Of a stretch of 64,000 bases of DNA, positions 27,975-35,979 are shown piece by piece. The stretch lies in NCBI RefSeq assembly GCF_016863095.1, contig NZ_BOOF01000025.1, forward strand, positions 62,001 to 126,000. Reading direction: 5' to 3'. Under the pieces are notes generated by a model. It worked only from the letters and a program-made list of their open reading frames with translations. It was not told the origin of the DNA and did not search any database. The translations under genes were made by a program, and so were the position numbers. The number at the start of each line of letters is the position of its first letter. The stretch's first letter is position 1. The stretch is from Microbispora siamensis (GTDB lineage: Bacteria; Actinomycetota; Actinomycetes; Streptosporangiales; Streptosporangiaceae).

Positions 27975-29895
27975 GCGCCACGTAGAGCCGGTGGCGCCCG
28001 CGCTCCTCGGCCTCGACGATCTCGGCGGGCTCGGCCAGCACGACGTGGTCGTACTCCAGGCCCTTGCACAGGGTGGCGGGCACCACGGAGATCCGTACGG
28101 ACGGGTCGGGCGTGGGGCCGCCGGCGACGGCAAGCCCGGCGTCCACGAGCGCGGCGCGCAGGCGGCCGGCCGACGCGTCGGCGGCGATGACGCCGATCGA
28201 GCCCTCGTGATCCAGCGCCTCGCGCACCGCCGTCACGACCACCGGGTCGTCCCCGCGCAGCATGCGCAGCCGGCCGTCGCGCCGGAAGGAGCGGGAGGGC
28301 GGCACGTCCACCGAGAGCTCCGCCAGCAGGCGGTTGGCGAGTTCCACGACGGCGGCGGGCGTGCGGAAGCCGGTGGTGAGCGCCATGACCTTGGCGTCCG
28401 GCTTGCCCAGGTGCGCCATCTGCTCGCCCCAGTCGCGGGCGGCCCACGGGGTCGTGCCCTGCGCCAGGTCGCCGAGCACGGTCAGCGAGCCGTGTTCGCT
28501 GCGCCGGGCGACGGCCCTGCACTGCATCGGCGACAGGTCCTGCGCCTCGTCGACGATCACGTGGCCGTATCCCTGCGGGCGCTCGATCAGACCGGCGAGC
28601 TCGTCGAGCAGGATCAGGTCGGCGGCCGTCCAGGCGGCGCTCCGGTAGGTGCGCGGCGGTCTCGCCCAGGTGATCGCCGCCCGCTCGGCCGCCGTGAGCA
28701 CGCCCCCGGCGGCCTCCGAGGGGTCGCGGAGCACCTCGAACAGCACCTCCTCGGGGCGTACGGCCGGCCAGAAGGCGTCCACGGCGGAGGTGACGGCCCG
28801 GGTGGCCCGGCGCGTCCACGCCGTGTCGATCGTCCGGCCGCGGGCCTCCGCCCGGCTCCGCACGAGTGACACCACGCGGGCGATGACGCGCTCACGGCCC
28901 ACGCCGTACGGCATCGCCTCGCGGCGGGTCTCCTCGACCACGCGGCGCAGTTCGTTCTCCGAGACGCGCCAGCGGGAGGAGCCGTCGGCCATGGCGAGCG
29001 GCTCGGCGGGCTCGCGGACGCGCCCGTGGAGCGCCCTGCGCAGCACCTCGGCCATGCGCAGGTCGTGCTTGACCACGGCGGCGTCCGTGCCGTCGGTCCC
29101 CTTGACCGGCACCCGGGCGAGGAGCGCGTCCAGCGTGGTCTGCTCGACGTCGACCTCGCCCAGGACCGGCAGCACCGCGGAGATGTAGCCGAGGAAGGCC
29201 CGGTTCGGGCCGAGCACGAGCACACCGCCGCGCGACAGCCGCTTGCGGTGGGTGAAGAGCAGGTAGGCGGCGCGGTGCAGGCCGACGGCGGTCTTGCCGG
29301 TGCCCGGCCCGCCCTGCACGCACAGGGAGTCCTCCAGGTCGGCGCGGACCAGGTCGTCCTGCTCCGGCTGGATGGTGGCGACGATGTCGCGCATCGGCCC
29401 GACCCGGGGGCGTTCGATCTCGGCCGTCAGGATCCGGCCCGCGCCGCCCAGATCCACGCCGAGGTCGAGGCGCTCGTCCTCGAAGCCGGTCAGTTCCCCG
29501 CCGGCCCAGCCGAAGCGCCGCCGTACGGACACGCCCCGCGGGTCGCGCGCCGACGCCTGGTAGAACGTCCGTGAGACCGGCGCCCTCCAGTCGATCACCA
29601 GAGGCTGCGCGCCGCCGTCGGCGGAGATGTGGCGGCGGCCGATGTGATAGCGCCGCCCGGCGTGCTCGCTCACGTCCTGACCGAAGTCGAGGAGCCCGAA
29701 GAACGGCGGCCCTCCGTCGTCCTCGCTCAGCTCCTTCGCCAGGCTCTTCAGGTGGCGGCCCAGCCGCTCGGCGCTGTAGCGGTCGCCCGCCACGGTCTCC
29801 CCGACGACCACGTTGTGCCGGGCGCCGTCCAGCATCCGGCGCAGGCCCTCCCTGCAGCGTTCGACGTACGCCTGCTCCTCCTCCAGCGGGGTCAT
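27910..29895 (-). CDS. HelR/HelD-type RNA polymerase-associated ATPase
   Basis: This 661-residue UvrD-like superfamily 1 ATPase has an N-terminal coiled segment (about 1-60). Walker A is CVQGGPGTGKTAVGLHRAAY (about 192-211) and Walker B is VIVDEAQDLSP (about 447-456). GDLAQGTTPWAARDW, ATLCKGLEYDHVV and a C-terminal VALTRAV motif VI follow. HelD/HelR proteins remove stalled or drug-bound RNA polymerase, and HelR of actinomycetes gives rifamycin tolerance. Assignment to HelR rather than another HelD branch is by resemblance. AAGGAGA precedes the ATG at 29895. I found no rifamycin-associated element upstream; instead a TetR gene is divergent across a 102-base gap holding an inverted repeat. Confidence 0.85.
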   Translation of the reverse strand: MTPLEEEQAYVERCREGLRRMLDGARHNVVVGETVAGDRYSAERLGRHLKSLAKELSEDDGGPPFFGLLDFGQDVSEHAGRRYHIGRRHISADGGAQPLVIDWRAPVSRTFYQASARDPRGVSVRRRFGWAGGELTGFEDERLDLGVDLGGAGRILTAEIERPRVGPMRDIVATIQPEQDDLVRADLEDSLCVQGGPGTGKTAVGLHRAAYLLFTHRKRLSRGGVLVLGPNRAFLGYISAVLPVLGEVDVEQTTLDALLARVPVKGTDGTDAAVVKHDLRMAEVLRRALHGRVREPAEPLAMADGSSRWRVSENELRRVVEETRREAMPYGVGRERVIARVVSLVRSRAEARGRTIDTAWTRRATRAVTSAVDAFWPAVRPEEVLFEVLRDPSEAAGGVLTAAERAAITWARPPRTYRSAAWTAADLILLDELAGLIERPQGYGHVIVDEAQDLSPMQCRAVARRSEHGSLTVLGDLAQGTTPWAARDWGEQMAHLGKPDAKVMALTTGFRTPAAVVELANRLLAELSVDVPPSRSFRRDGRLRMLRGDDPVVVTAVREALDHEGSIGVIAADASAGRLRAALVDAGLAVAGGPTPDPSVRISVVPATLCKGLEYDHVVLAEPAEIVEAEERGRHRLYVALTRAVSRLDVVHRRPLPSPLT

Positions 29896-29938
29896 CCGCC
29901 GTCTCCTTCCCCCGGGTTCCGTAGGAGCATGGAACAGC

Positions 29939-29964
29939 AACTCGGTTAAAAATGCAACCGGGTT
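29939..29964. promoter_or_regulatory. Inverted repeat between helR-type gene and tetR
   Basis: AACTCGGTT (29939-29947) and AACCGGGTT (29956-29964) are complementary at 8 of 9 positions, spaced by 8 bases. It is centred about 45 bases from each start codon, a typical TetR operator layout serving both directions. TAGCCT at 29986-29991 is the probable tetR -10 box. Confidence 0.55.
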
Positions 29965-29997
29965 AACTCTTCTCGGCGATGCTGCTAGCCTGTGCGC

Positions 29998-30642
29998 ATG
30001 GTCGATGGGCTGCGGACGCGGAAGAAGGAGCGGACCCGCCGGGCCATATCCGAGGTCGCGATCGCGATGTTCCTGGAGCACGGCTTCGACCGGGTGAGCG
30101 TGGCCGAGATCGCGGCCGCGGCGGAGGTTTCCAAGCCCACGCTGTTCCGGTATTTCCCCTCCAAGGAGGATCTGGTCCTGGATCGGATCGCCGACCACAG
30201 GGGAGAGGCGGCGGCCGTGGTGCGCGCCCGCCCGGCCGGGCGCACGCCGCTGGACGCGCTGCACGACGCCTTCATGGCGGGACTGGACGCCCGCGAGCCG
30301 ACCACCGGCCTGTGCGACCATCCGGCGGTGATGGCCTACCACCGCCTCGTCTTCGGCACCCCGAGCCTGGCGTCCCGGGTGGCCGAGTACGCCGCGGCGG
30401 AGACGGAGGCCCTGGCGGAGGCGATGAGCGAGGCGGCGAACTCCGCCTCCCGGCCCATGCCGCGCCTGACGTCGCGCCTGGTGGCCGCGCAGTACGTCGC
30501 CGTCCGGCAGATCCTGGCCAGGGACAACTACGCGGCGCTGGCGTCCGGCCGGACGGCAGGCGAGGTGTACGGCGAGGCCGTCGCCGCCGCCGGCATCGCC
30601 TTCGACCTGCTACGGCAGGGCGCGCGGGCGCACGGCCTCTGA
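29998..30642 (+). CDS. TetR-family transcriptional regulator
   Basis: This 214-residue repressor has an N-terminal DNA-binding domain (about 8-55). It contains TRRAISEVAIAMFLEHGFDR and the recognition helix SVAEIAAAAEVSKPTLFRYF; a variable ligand-binding C-terminus follows. The ATG at 29998 is chosen because TAGCCT ends six bases before it, fitting a leaderless transcript; GTG at 29992 is the alternative. It is divergent from the HelR-like gene and probably controls it and itself through the inverted repeat between them. The downstream methyltransferase has its own promoter-like box. Confidence 0.88.
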   Translation: MVDGLRTRKKERTRRAISEVAIAMFLEHGFDRVSVAEIAAAAEVSKPTLFRYFPSKEDLVLDRIADHRGEAAAVVRARPAGRTPLDALHDAFMAGLDAREPTTGLCDHPAVMAYHRLVFGTPSLASRVAEYAAAETEALAEAMSEAANSASRPMPRLTSRLVAAQYVAVRQILARDNYAALASGRTAGEVYGEAVAAAGIAFDLLRQGARAHGL

Positions 30643-30681
30643 CCCATCGTCAAGATCGCCGAGGCGGTTTACGCTCGACGG

Positions 30682-31539
30682 GTGCAGACCGAGGGGCCCA
30701 GCGGGACCGCGCTCCACACGGCGGCGGCGCGTGCCGCCCACCTGATCGTCGACGGGGAGCCGGTCGTCTTCCTCGACCCGTTCGCGTACGCCCTGCTGGG
30801 CGAGTGCGCCGAGGAATACGTGCGCCCGCACCGCGAGATGGCGGACCACCCCGTACTCGCCGGGCTGCGCGCGGCCGTCGTCACCCGAGGCCGCTACACC
30901 GAGGACCGCCTGGCCGGCGCCGTACGGCGGGGCGTCCGCCAGTACGTGATCCTCGGCGCGGGTCTCGACACCTATGCCTGGCGGTCGGCCTCCGGGCCCG
31001 TGGAGGTCTTCGAGGTGGACCATCCGGGCACCCAGCGCTGGAAGCGGCGGGCGATGGCGCGCGCGGGCCTCCCGGCGCCGCCCCGCCTCACGTACGTCCC
31101 CGCGGACATGGAGACGGGGGAGTGCCCCGTCGACCGGCTGGCCGCGCACGGGTTCGACCTCGCCCGGCCCGCGTTCGTGAGCTGGCTCGGCGTGACCGTC
31201 TACCTCACCCGCGAGGCCGTCGCGCGCACACTGGCCGGGCTCGGCCGCCTCGCCCCCGGCAGCGAGATCGTCGTGGACCACCTGCTGCCCGAGGCCCTGC
31301 GCGGCCCGCGTGCCCGGGCGTACGCCGAGACCCTGATGCCGCTGGTGGCGGAGGGCGGTGAGCCGTGGCTGACGTTCCTCGGCCCGCGAGAGGCGGCGGA
31401 CCTGCTGGAGGAGCACGGCTTCGAGGTGGTCGAGCAGGTGCCGGAGTGCGACGCCGCCGGCCCCGCCCTCCGGGAGCGTGCGGACGCCCTGGCCGGGAGC
31501 GGGATCTCGGTGATCACCCACGCCCGCCGGAGGGCTTGA
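30682..31539 (+). CDS. SAM-dependent methyltransferase (LCMT/PF04072-like)
   Basis: This 285-residue class I methyltransferase resembles leucine carboxyl methyltransferases and the actinobacterial TIGR00027 group. It contains the SAM-binding YVILGAGLDTYAWR (about 89-102) and the acidic EVFEVDHPGTQRWKR (about 111-125). FVSWLGVTVYLTREAV fits the family active region. The methyl acceptor is unknown; these genes often act on small molecules or lipids. GTG start with no ribosome site, but TACGCT at 30670-30675 is exactly six bases upstream, as in leaderless genes. It lies 39 bases after tetR and converges on marR with 5 bases between stops. Confidence 0.85.
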   Translation: MQTEGPSGTALHTAAARAAHLIVDGEPVVFLDPFAYALLGECAEEYVRPHREMADHPVLAGLRAAVVTRGRYTEDRLAGAVRRGVRQYVILGAGLDTYAWRSASGPVEVFEVDHPGTQRWKRRAMARAGLPAPPRLTYVPADMETGECPVDRLAAHGFDLARPAFVSWLGVTVYLTREAVARTLAGLGRLAPGSEIVVDHLLPEALRGPRARAYAETLMPLVAEGGEPWLTFLGPREAADLLEEHGFEVVEQVPECDAAGPALRERADALAGSGISVITHARRRA

Positions 31540-31544
31540 CGGGG

Positions 31545-32075
31545 TCAGCCTCTGGCGCCGGGTGAGCGCAGGTCCTCACGGCAGGTGTTGTCCCGGACCA
31601 CGGCGAGCAGCGAGCAGAGCGTCTCCACCTGTTCCGGCGTCAGGCCGCGCGCCAGTCTCCGGTGGACCTCCTCCTCGATGCCGCGCAGCCGCGGGCGCAG
31701 GGCGTCGCCCTTCGGTGTCGTGCTCACGATGCTGAGGCGCCGGTTGGTGGGGCAGGGCGAACGGCTCACCAGGCCGCTGCGCTCCAGGCGCTGGAGGCTC
31801 TTGGTCATCGTGGACATGTCGATGCCCAGCTTCGCCGCGAGCTTGTTCTGATACTGCGGGCCGTGCGTCCACAACACGTTGAGCACGCGGTCCTGTCCCG
31901 GATAGAGATCGATCTCCGCCAGCAGAGCGCCCAGCAGGCTCCGGTGCCCCAGCGAGGCCCTGGCCATCAGGCAGCCCAGCGAGTCCTCGACGTCCGCGGG
32001 CAGCGTGGGACATGCCGGGGCGTCCGCGGGGCACGCCGGGGCGTCCTGGGCCGGCGACTCCACCCTCTCCACCAT
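31545..32075 (-). CDS. MarR-family transcriptional regulator
   Basis: This 176-residue winged-helix regulator has its core at about 50-150: QYQNKLAAKLGIDMSTMTKS as recognition region and NRRLSIVSTTPKGDALR as wing. A Cys/Pro-rich N-terminal extension (DAPACPADAPACPTLPADV) contains Cys residues that could respond to oxidants, an inference. AAGGAGGT lies 7 bases before the ATG. A good promoter with a small inverted repeat over its -35 box precedes it, suggesting autoregulation. Its targets may include the divergent guaA or the convergent methyltransferase, but nothing proves either. Confidence 0.88.
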   Translation of the reverse strand: MVERVESPAQDAPACPADAPACPTLPADVEDSLGCLMARASLGHRSLLGALLAEIDLYPGQDRVLNVLWTHGPQYQNKLAAKLGIDMSTMTKSLQRLERSGLVSRSPCPTNRRLSIVSTTPKGDALRPRLRGIEEEVHRRLARGLTPEQVETLCSLLAVVRDNTCREDLRSPGARG

Positions 32076-32095
32076 GGGGACCTCCTTACCCGGTC

Positions 32096-32124
32096 ATCGT
32101 ACCCGCTGTATATTGGTCGGCCAA
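32096..32124 (-). promoter_or_regulatory. marR promoter with TTGG-N4-CCAA repeat
   Basis: Read on the minus strand, TTGGCC (32124-32119) and TACGAT (32101-32096) stand 17 bases apart, a good -35/-10 pair for marR. The -35 box lies within TTGGTCGGCCAA (32113-32124), whose outer four bases on each side are complementary, so MarR may bind here. Confidence 0.5.
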
Positions 32125-32178
32125 GTTTCGAGCGCCGGCTGCTGCGGCAGGTCCGGGCGGGCAGCATCACCGCGCCGA

Positions 32179-32184
32179 TAGACT
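32179..32184 (+). promoter_or_regulatory. guaA -10 box TAGACT
   Basis: TAGACT followed by GGC lies 39 bases before the guaA start; the same hexamer followed by GAC precedes guaB. No clear -35 box is visible at 17-18 bases upstream. Confidence 0.4.
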
Positions 32185-32223
32185 GGCGTTACCGCCTCGC
32201 TGCCTTCTTGGGGGTCCTTTCCA

Positions 32224-33771
32224 GTGTCTGAGTTCGACACGGTCCTCGTCGTGGACTTCGGCGCGCAGTACGCGCAGCTGATCGCGCGACGGGTGCGTGA
32301 GTGCCACGTCTACTCCGAGATCGTCCCGTCATCGATGCCGGTGTCGGAGATGCTGGCCAGGAAGCCCAAGGCGATCATCCTGTCCGGCGGCCCCTCGTCC
32401 GTGTACGCCGAGGGCGCGCCGCCGGTTCCCGAGGGCCTGTTCGAGACCGGGGTGCCGACCTTCGGCATCTGCTACGGCTTCCAGGCCATGGCCCGGGCGC
32501 TCGGGGGCGAGGTCGCCAGGACCGACTCCGCCGAGTTCGGCGGGACCGCGCTCAAGGTCCTCCAGGAGGGCCTGCTGTTCGCCGGCCTGCCCGTCGCGCA
32601 GACCGTCTGGATGTCCCACGGCGACTCCGTGGTCGGCGCCCCCGCCGGGTTCGCCGTCACCGCGGCCACCGACGCCACCCCGGTCGCCGCGATGGAGGAC
32701 CCCTCGCGTGGCCTGTACGGCGTGCAGTTCCACCCCGAGGTGCTCCACTCCGAGCACGGGCAGCAGGTGCTCAAGCACTTCCTGGAGGCGGCCGGCTGCC
32801 GCCCCTCGTGGACCATGCTCAACATCGTCGAGGACGCCGTGGAGGCCGTGCGCGCCCAGGTGGGCGACGGCCGGGCGATCTGCGCGCTGTCGGGCGGCGT
32901 CGACTCCGCGGTCGCCGCCGCGATCGTGCAGCGGGCCATCGGCGACCGGCTGACCTGCGTCTTCGTCGACCACGGGCTGCTGCGCAAGGGCGAGGCCGAG
33001 CAGGTCGAGCGCGACTTCGTCGAGGTGACCGGCGTCAAGCTGCGCGTCGTGGACGCCTCGGAGCGCTTCCTCAAGGCGCTGTCGGGCGTCACCGACCCCG
33101 AGGAGAAGCGCAAGATCATCGGCCGCGAGTTCATCCGGGTCTTCGAGGACGAGCAGCGCGCGATCCTCGCCGACGGGCCGGTGGACTTCCTCGTGCAGGG
33201 CACGCTCTACCCCGACGTGGTCGAGTCCGGCGGCGGCACCGGCACCGCCAACATCAAGTCGCACCACAACGTGGGCGGGCTGCCCGAGGACCTCAAGTTC
33301 GAACTGGTCGAGCCGCTGCGCACGCTGTTCAAGGACGAGGTGCGGCGGGCCGGCGAGGAGCTGGGCCTGCCCGCGGCGATGGTGTGGCGCCAGCCGTTCC
33401 CCGGGCCCGGCCTCGGCATCCGGATCATCGGCGAGGTCACCCGCGAGCGCCTCGACCTGCTGCGCGAGGCCGACGCCATCGCCCGCGAGGAGCTCACCCG
33501 CGCCGGTCTCGACCGCGACATCTGGCAGTGCCCGGTCGTGCTGCTCGCCGACGTCCGCTCCGTCGGCGTGCAGGGCGACGGCCGCACCTACGGCCACCCC
33601 GTCGTCCTGCGGCCGGTGACCTCCGAGGACGCCATGACCGCCGACTGGGCGCGGGTGCCGTACGACGTGCTGTCGCGCATCTCCACCCGGATCACCAACG
33701 AGGTCCGGGAGGTCAACCGGGTGGTCCTCGACGTGACGAGCAAGCCGCCGGGCACCATCGAGTGGGAGTGA
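32224..33771 (+). CDS. guaA: GMP synthase (glutamine-hydrolysing)
   Basis: This enzyme converts XMP to GMP using ATP and glutamine, completing the pathway begun by guaB. The 515-residue bifunctional protein has a class I amidotransferase domain: catalytic Cys in [11 protein letters not shown], about 81, and His/Glu in [10 protein letters not shown]. An ATP-pyrophosphatase domain follows with the P-loop [13 protein letters not shown], about 222-234. A C-terminal dimerisation domain ends in the family tail [13 protein letters not shown] start after a GGGGGT site. It follows marR divergently. A tandem repeat and a hairpin lie just after its stop. Confidence 0.97.
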   Translation: MSEFDTVLVVDFGAQYAQLIARRVRECHVYSEIVPSSMPVSEMLARKPKAIILSGGPSSVYAEGAPPVPEGLFETGVPTFGICYGFQAMARALGGEVARTDSAEFGGTALKVLQEGLLFAGLPVAQTVWMSHGDSVVGAPAGFAVTAATDATPVAAMEDPSRGLYGVQFHPEVLHSEHGQQVLKHFLEAAGCRPSWTMLNIVEDAVEAVRAQVGDGRAICALSGGVDSAVAAAIVQRAIGDRLTCVFVDHGLLRKGEAEQVERDFVEVTGVKLRVVDASERFLKALSGVTDPEEKRKIIGREFIRVFEDEQRAILADGPVDFLVQGTLYPDVVESGGGTGTANIKSHHNVGGLPEDLKFELVEPLRTLFKDEVRRAGEELGLPAAMVWRQPFPGPGLGIRIIGEVTRERLDLLREADAIAREELTRAGLDRDIWQCPVVLLADVRSVGVQGDGRTYGHPVVLRPVTSEDAMTADWARVPYDVLSRISTRITNEVREVNRVVLDVTSKPPGTIEWE

Positions 33772-33783
33772 CCCGGGATCGGT

Positions 33784-33825
33784 GAGTGGGGATCAATGAG
33801 TGGGGATCAATGAGTGGGGATCAAT
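33784..33825. repeat. Three tandem copies of a 14-bp unit
   Basis: GAGTGGGGATCAAT is repeated three times without a mismatch (33784-33797, 33798-33811, 33812-33825), 12 bases after the guaA stop. The 14-bp period is not a multiple of 3 and there is no reading frame. Slippage could vary copy number between strains. Confidence 0.95.
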
Positions 33826-33837
33826 CGGAATGATCCC
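33817..33837. terminator. Possible hairpin after guaA
   Basis: GGGATCA (33817-33823) and TGATCCC (33831-33837) form a perfect 7-bp stem with a 7-base loop, the left arm being part of the last tandem copy. There is no T run, so termination is uncertain. Confidence 0.4.
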
Positions 33838-33863
33838 GGCCGTGCCGGATAGAGTGGCGCGGT

Positions 33864-35084
33864 GTGATTGCCACTCACCCCGTCGCCGATCGGTCAGGTG
33901 CGAAAGTCAGCCGCCTCGCGTGGCTCGACGCCCTGCGGGGGATCGGCGCGATGGCGGTGGTCGCCGAGCACGCGCTGCCCTGGCTCATGCCGTCGCTGCG
34001 TCCCTACTGGTTCAGCCTCGGCATGTACGGCGTGCTGGTCTTCTTCCTGGTCAGCGGGTACATCATCCCCGCGTCCCTGGAGAACAGGGGTGACGTCGGA
34101 GCGTTCTGGGTCAGCCGGGTCTTCCGGCTGTACCCGCTCTACCTGCTGGTGATCGCCGTCGTGCTCGTCATGGCGTTCTGGGTTCCGGTGCGCCAGGAGG
34201 TGCCCCGGCACCCGTCGGCCGTGGCCGCGCACGTGAGCATGCTGCTCGACGTCGTCCACACCGGCGCCCTCGCCGACCCGATGTGGACGCTGTCGTACGA
34301 GATGGTGTTCTACCTGCTGGTGACCGCGCTGTTCGTGGGCGGGGTGCACCGGCGCAGCGGGACGCTGGCGATCGCCTTCGGCGTCGTGGCGGTCGCCGCC
34401 GGGCTGGTGCTGTCGGCGCCGCTGCTGCCGGGGCCGTGGCCCGCCATCGCCGCCTGCGTGCTGTTCGTCGCGGGCCTGGCCTGCCTGATCACCGGCCGGT
34501 TCCGCGCGGTCGCGGCGTACGCGCTGGGCCTGATGGCGCTCGTGCTGCTCGTGTTCGGCAGCTTCGTGCCGTGGTTCGGTGCGGCGATCCTCGCGGTGAT
34601 GTTCACGGGGACGGCCCTGTACCGCTGGGAGCGGGGCACGGCCGGGCTCGGCCCGGTCGTGGCCGCGGCGGCCCTGGTGGCCGCCGCGCCGGTGTGGTCG
34701 ATCCAGGCGGGCTGGTGGTGGGTGCAGCCCGACGTGTGGATCGTCACGATCGTCCTCGCCGGCGGGACGTTCGCGCTCGGCATGGCGCTGCGCGGGCGGC
34801 GCGTCCCCGGCGTGCTGACCTGGCTCGGCCTGATCAGCTACTCGGTCTACCTGGTGCACCACCCGCTGCTCAAGTATCTGAACGCGCTCGCCGGCGACCT
34901 GCGGTCGCTCACGCCGACCGGCCAGGTGGCCGTCGCGCTCGGCTACCTCGTGGCGCTGCTCACGCTGAGCTGGCTCACCTACCGCTTCGTGGAGGCGCCG
35001 GCCCAGGCGCTGGGCCGCAGGATCAGTAGACGTCGGTCGTCGTCTCCGTCCCCGACCGGTCGGGATATACCTGTCCCGGGGTGA
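33864..35084 (+). CDS. Acyltransferase 3 family membrane protein
   Basis: This 406-residue integral membrane O-acyltransferase of the OafA/YrhL type has about ten hydrophobic segments. It shows the N-terminal signature WLDALRGIGAMAVVAEHALP with the catalytic-type His, and WVSRVFRLYPLYLLVI (R-x-x-R-x-Y-P). It transfers acyl groups, commonly acetyl, to surface sugars or secondary metabolites. A long hydrophilic tail (about 385-406) follows the last helix. TAGAGT at 33850-33855 is a candidate -10 close to the GTG start, and there is no ribosome site. The 3' end overlaps the convergent deacetylase gene by 62 bases. It might decorate the polymer encoded downstream (inference). Confidence 0.87.
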   Translation: MIATHPVADRSGAKVSRLAWLDALRGIGAMAVVAEHALPWLMPSLRPYWFSLGMYGVLVFFLVSGYIIPASLENRGDVGAFWVSRVFRLYPLYLLVIAVVLVMAFWVPVRQEVPRHPSAVAAHVSMLLDVVHTGALADPMWTLSYEMVFYLLVTALFVGGVHRRSGTLAIAFGVVAVAAGLVLSAPLLPGPWPAIAACVLFVAGLACLITGRFRAVAAYALGLMALVLLVFGSFVPWFGAAILAVMFTGTALYRWERGTAGLGPVVAAAALVAAAPVWSIQAGWWWVQPDVWIVTIVLAGGTFALGMALRGRRVPGVLTWLGLISYSVYLVHHPLLKYLNALAGDLRSLTPTGQVAVALGYLVALLTLSWLTYRFVEAPAQALGRRISRRRSSSPSPTGRDIPVPG

Positions 35085-35760
35085 GCTGCTGGCCCTCCAG
35101 CAGGGTGGACACCGTCACGAAGCTGTAGCCCTCCGCGGTCAGCGTCTGGAGCACCTCGGGCATCGACTCCACGGTCTCCTTGACGGTCTCGTGCATCAGG
35201 ACGACCTCGCCCTCCCCGGCCACGTCGAGGGCCCGGGTGGTGAGAAGGTCCACGTGCCGGTAGCTCTTGATGTAGTCCTTCGTGGCGGTCGTGCCGGGCA
35301 CCTGGATGAGCCCGAACTTGGCGGTGATCTCCTCCACGCCGCCGTTGCGCAGCCCGCCGGGCGCGCGGAAGAGCTTCGGCGCCTTCCCGGTCGTCTTCTG
35401 GATCAGCCGCTGGGTGTCGCCGATCTTCTTGTTGATCTGGGCGTAGGTGAGCTCGGTCAGGTAGCTGGCGTCCCACGAGTGGTTGCCGATCTCGTGGCCC
35501 GCCTTCGCGATCTGGGCGGTGAGCTTCGGATGCTTCTTCACCTCCGTCCCGATGACGAAGAACGTCGCCTTCGCCTTGTATTCGGAGAGGGTCTTCAGCA
35601 ACGTCTGGGCGTACGGCCCCGGACCGTCGTCGAAGGTCAGGGCGATGCATTTGTGAGTCGCGCAGTACGGTTCATCGGTCCCGCGAGCCTGCGCAGGGGT
35701 GGCGGCGGCCGCGGCGAGGGCGCACGCGACGGCCAGAGGGATCAGACGACGTACAGCCAT
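35023..35760 (-). CDS. Secreted NodB-type polysaccharide deacetylase, divergent metal site
   Basis: This 245-residue exported protein has the signal MAVRRLIPLAVACALAAAAA ending at AQA. The NodB homology domain shows motif 1 TFDDGPGPY (catalytic Asp pair) and motif 3 FRAPGG. Motif 2 normally reads H-x3-H; here it is NHSWDASYL, so the first metal His is present but the second is Ala. The Tyr/Trp of motif 4 are also not obvious, although LMHE of motif 5 is kept. Activity may therefore be altered or lost. GAGGAG precedes the ATG at 35760. Substrate could be cell-wall or surface GlcNAc polymers. Confidence 0.86.
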   Translation of the reverse strand: MAVRRLIPLAVACALAAAAATPAQARGTDEPYCATHKCIALTFDDGPGPYAQTLLKTLSEYKAKATFFVIGTEVKKHPKLTAQIAKAGHEIGNHSWDASYLTELTYAQINKKIGDTQRLIQKTTGKAPKLFRAPGGLRNGGVEEITAKFGLIQVPGTTATKDYIKSYRHVDLLTTRALDVAGEGEVVLMHETVKETVESMPEVLQTLTAEGYSFVTVSTLLEGQQLTPGQVYPDRSGTETTTDVY

Positions 35761-35979
35761 GGGGTACTCCTCGGGGGGATCTATAACGCGGCATCGTAAC
35801 GTGCTTCGCGTAACTTCCTCCTCGTCAGTCCGTTTTGGTACCGACCGGAAACCTCCGTCCACCTGGGACGGGAGCGATTAAACCTTCGGCCAAGGAAGGG
35901 ACTAAGGCTGCCCCCTCACGAGTGGGGTTCGCGATGCTGGGCCCGTCGGAAGAGGAACCGGGCAGCATGAGGAGGGCGG

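Noticed and set aside
29896-29997. Rifamycin-associated element upstream of the HelR-like gene
   Set aside because: No sequence like the remembered RAE palindrome was found in the gap; only the TetR-type repeat is present.
32125-32223. Purine or guanine riboswitch before guaA
   Set aside because: No recognisable conserved core; the leader implied by the TAGACT box is too short for one.
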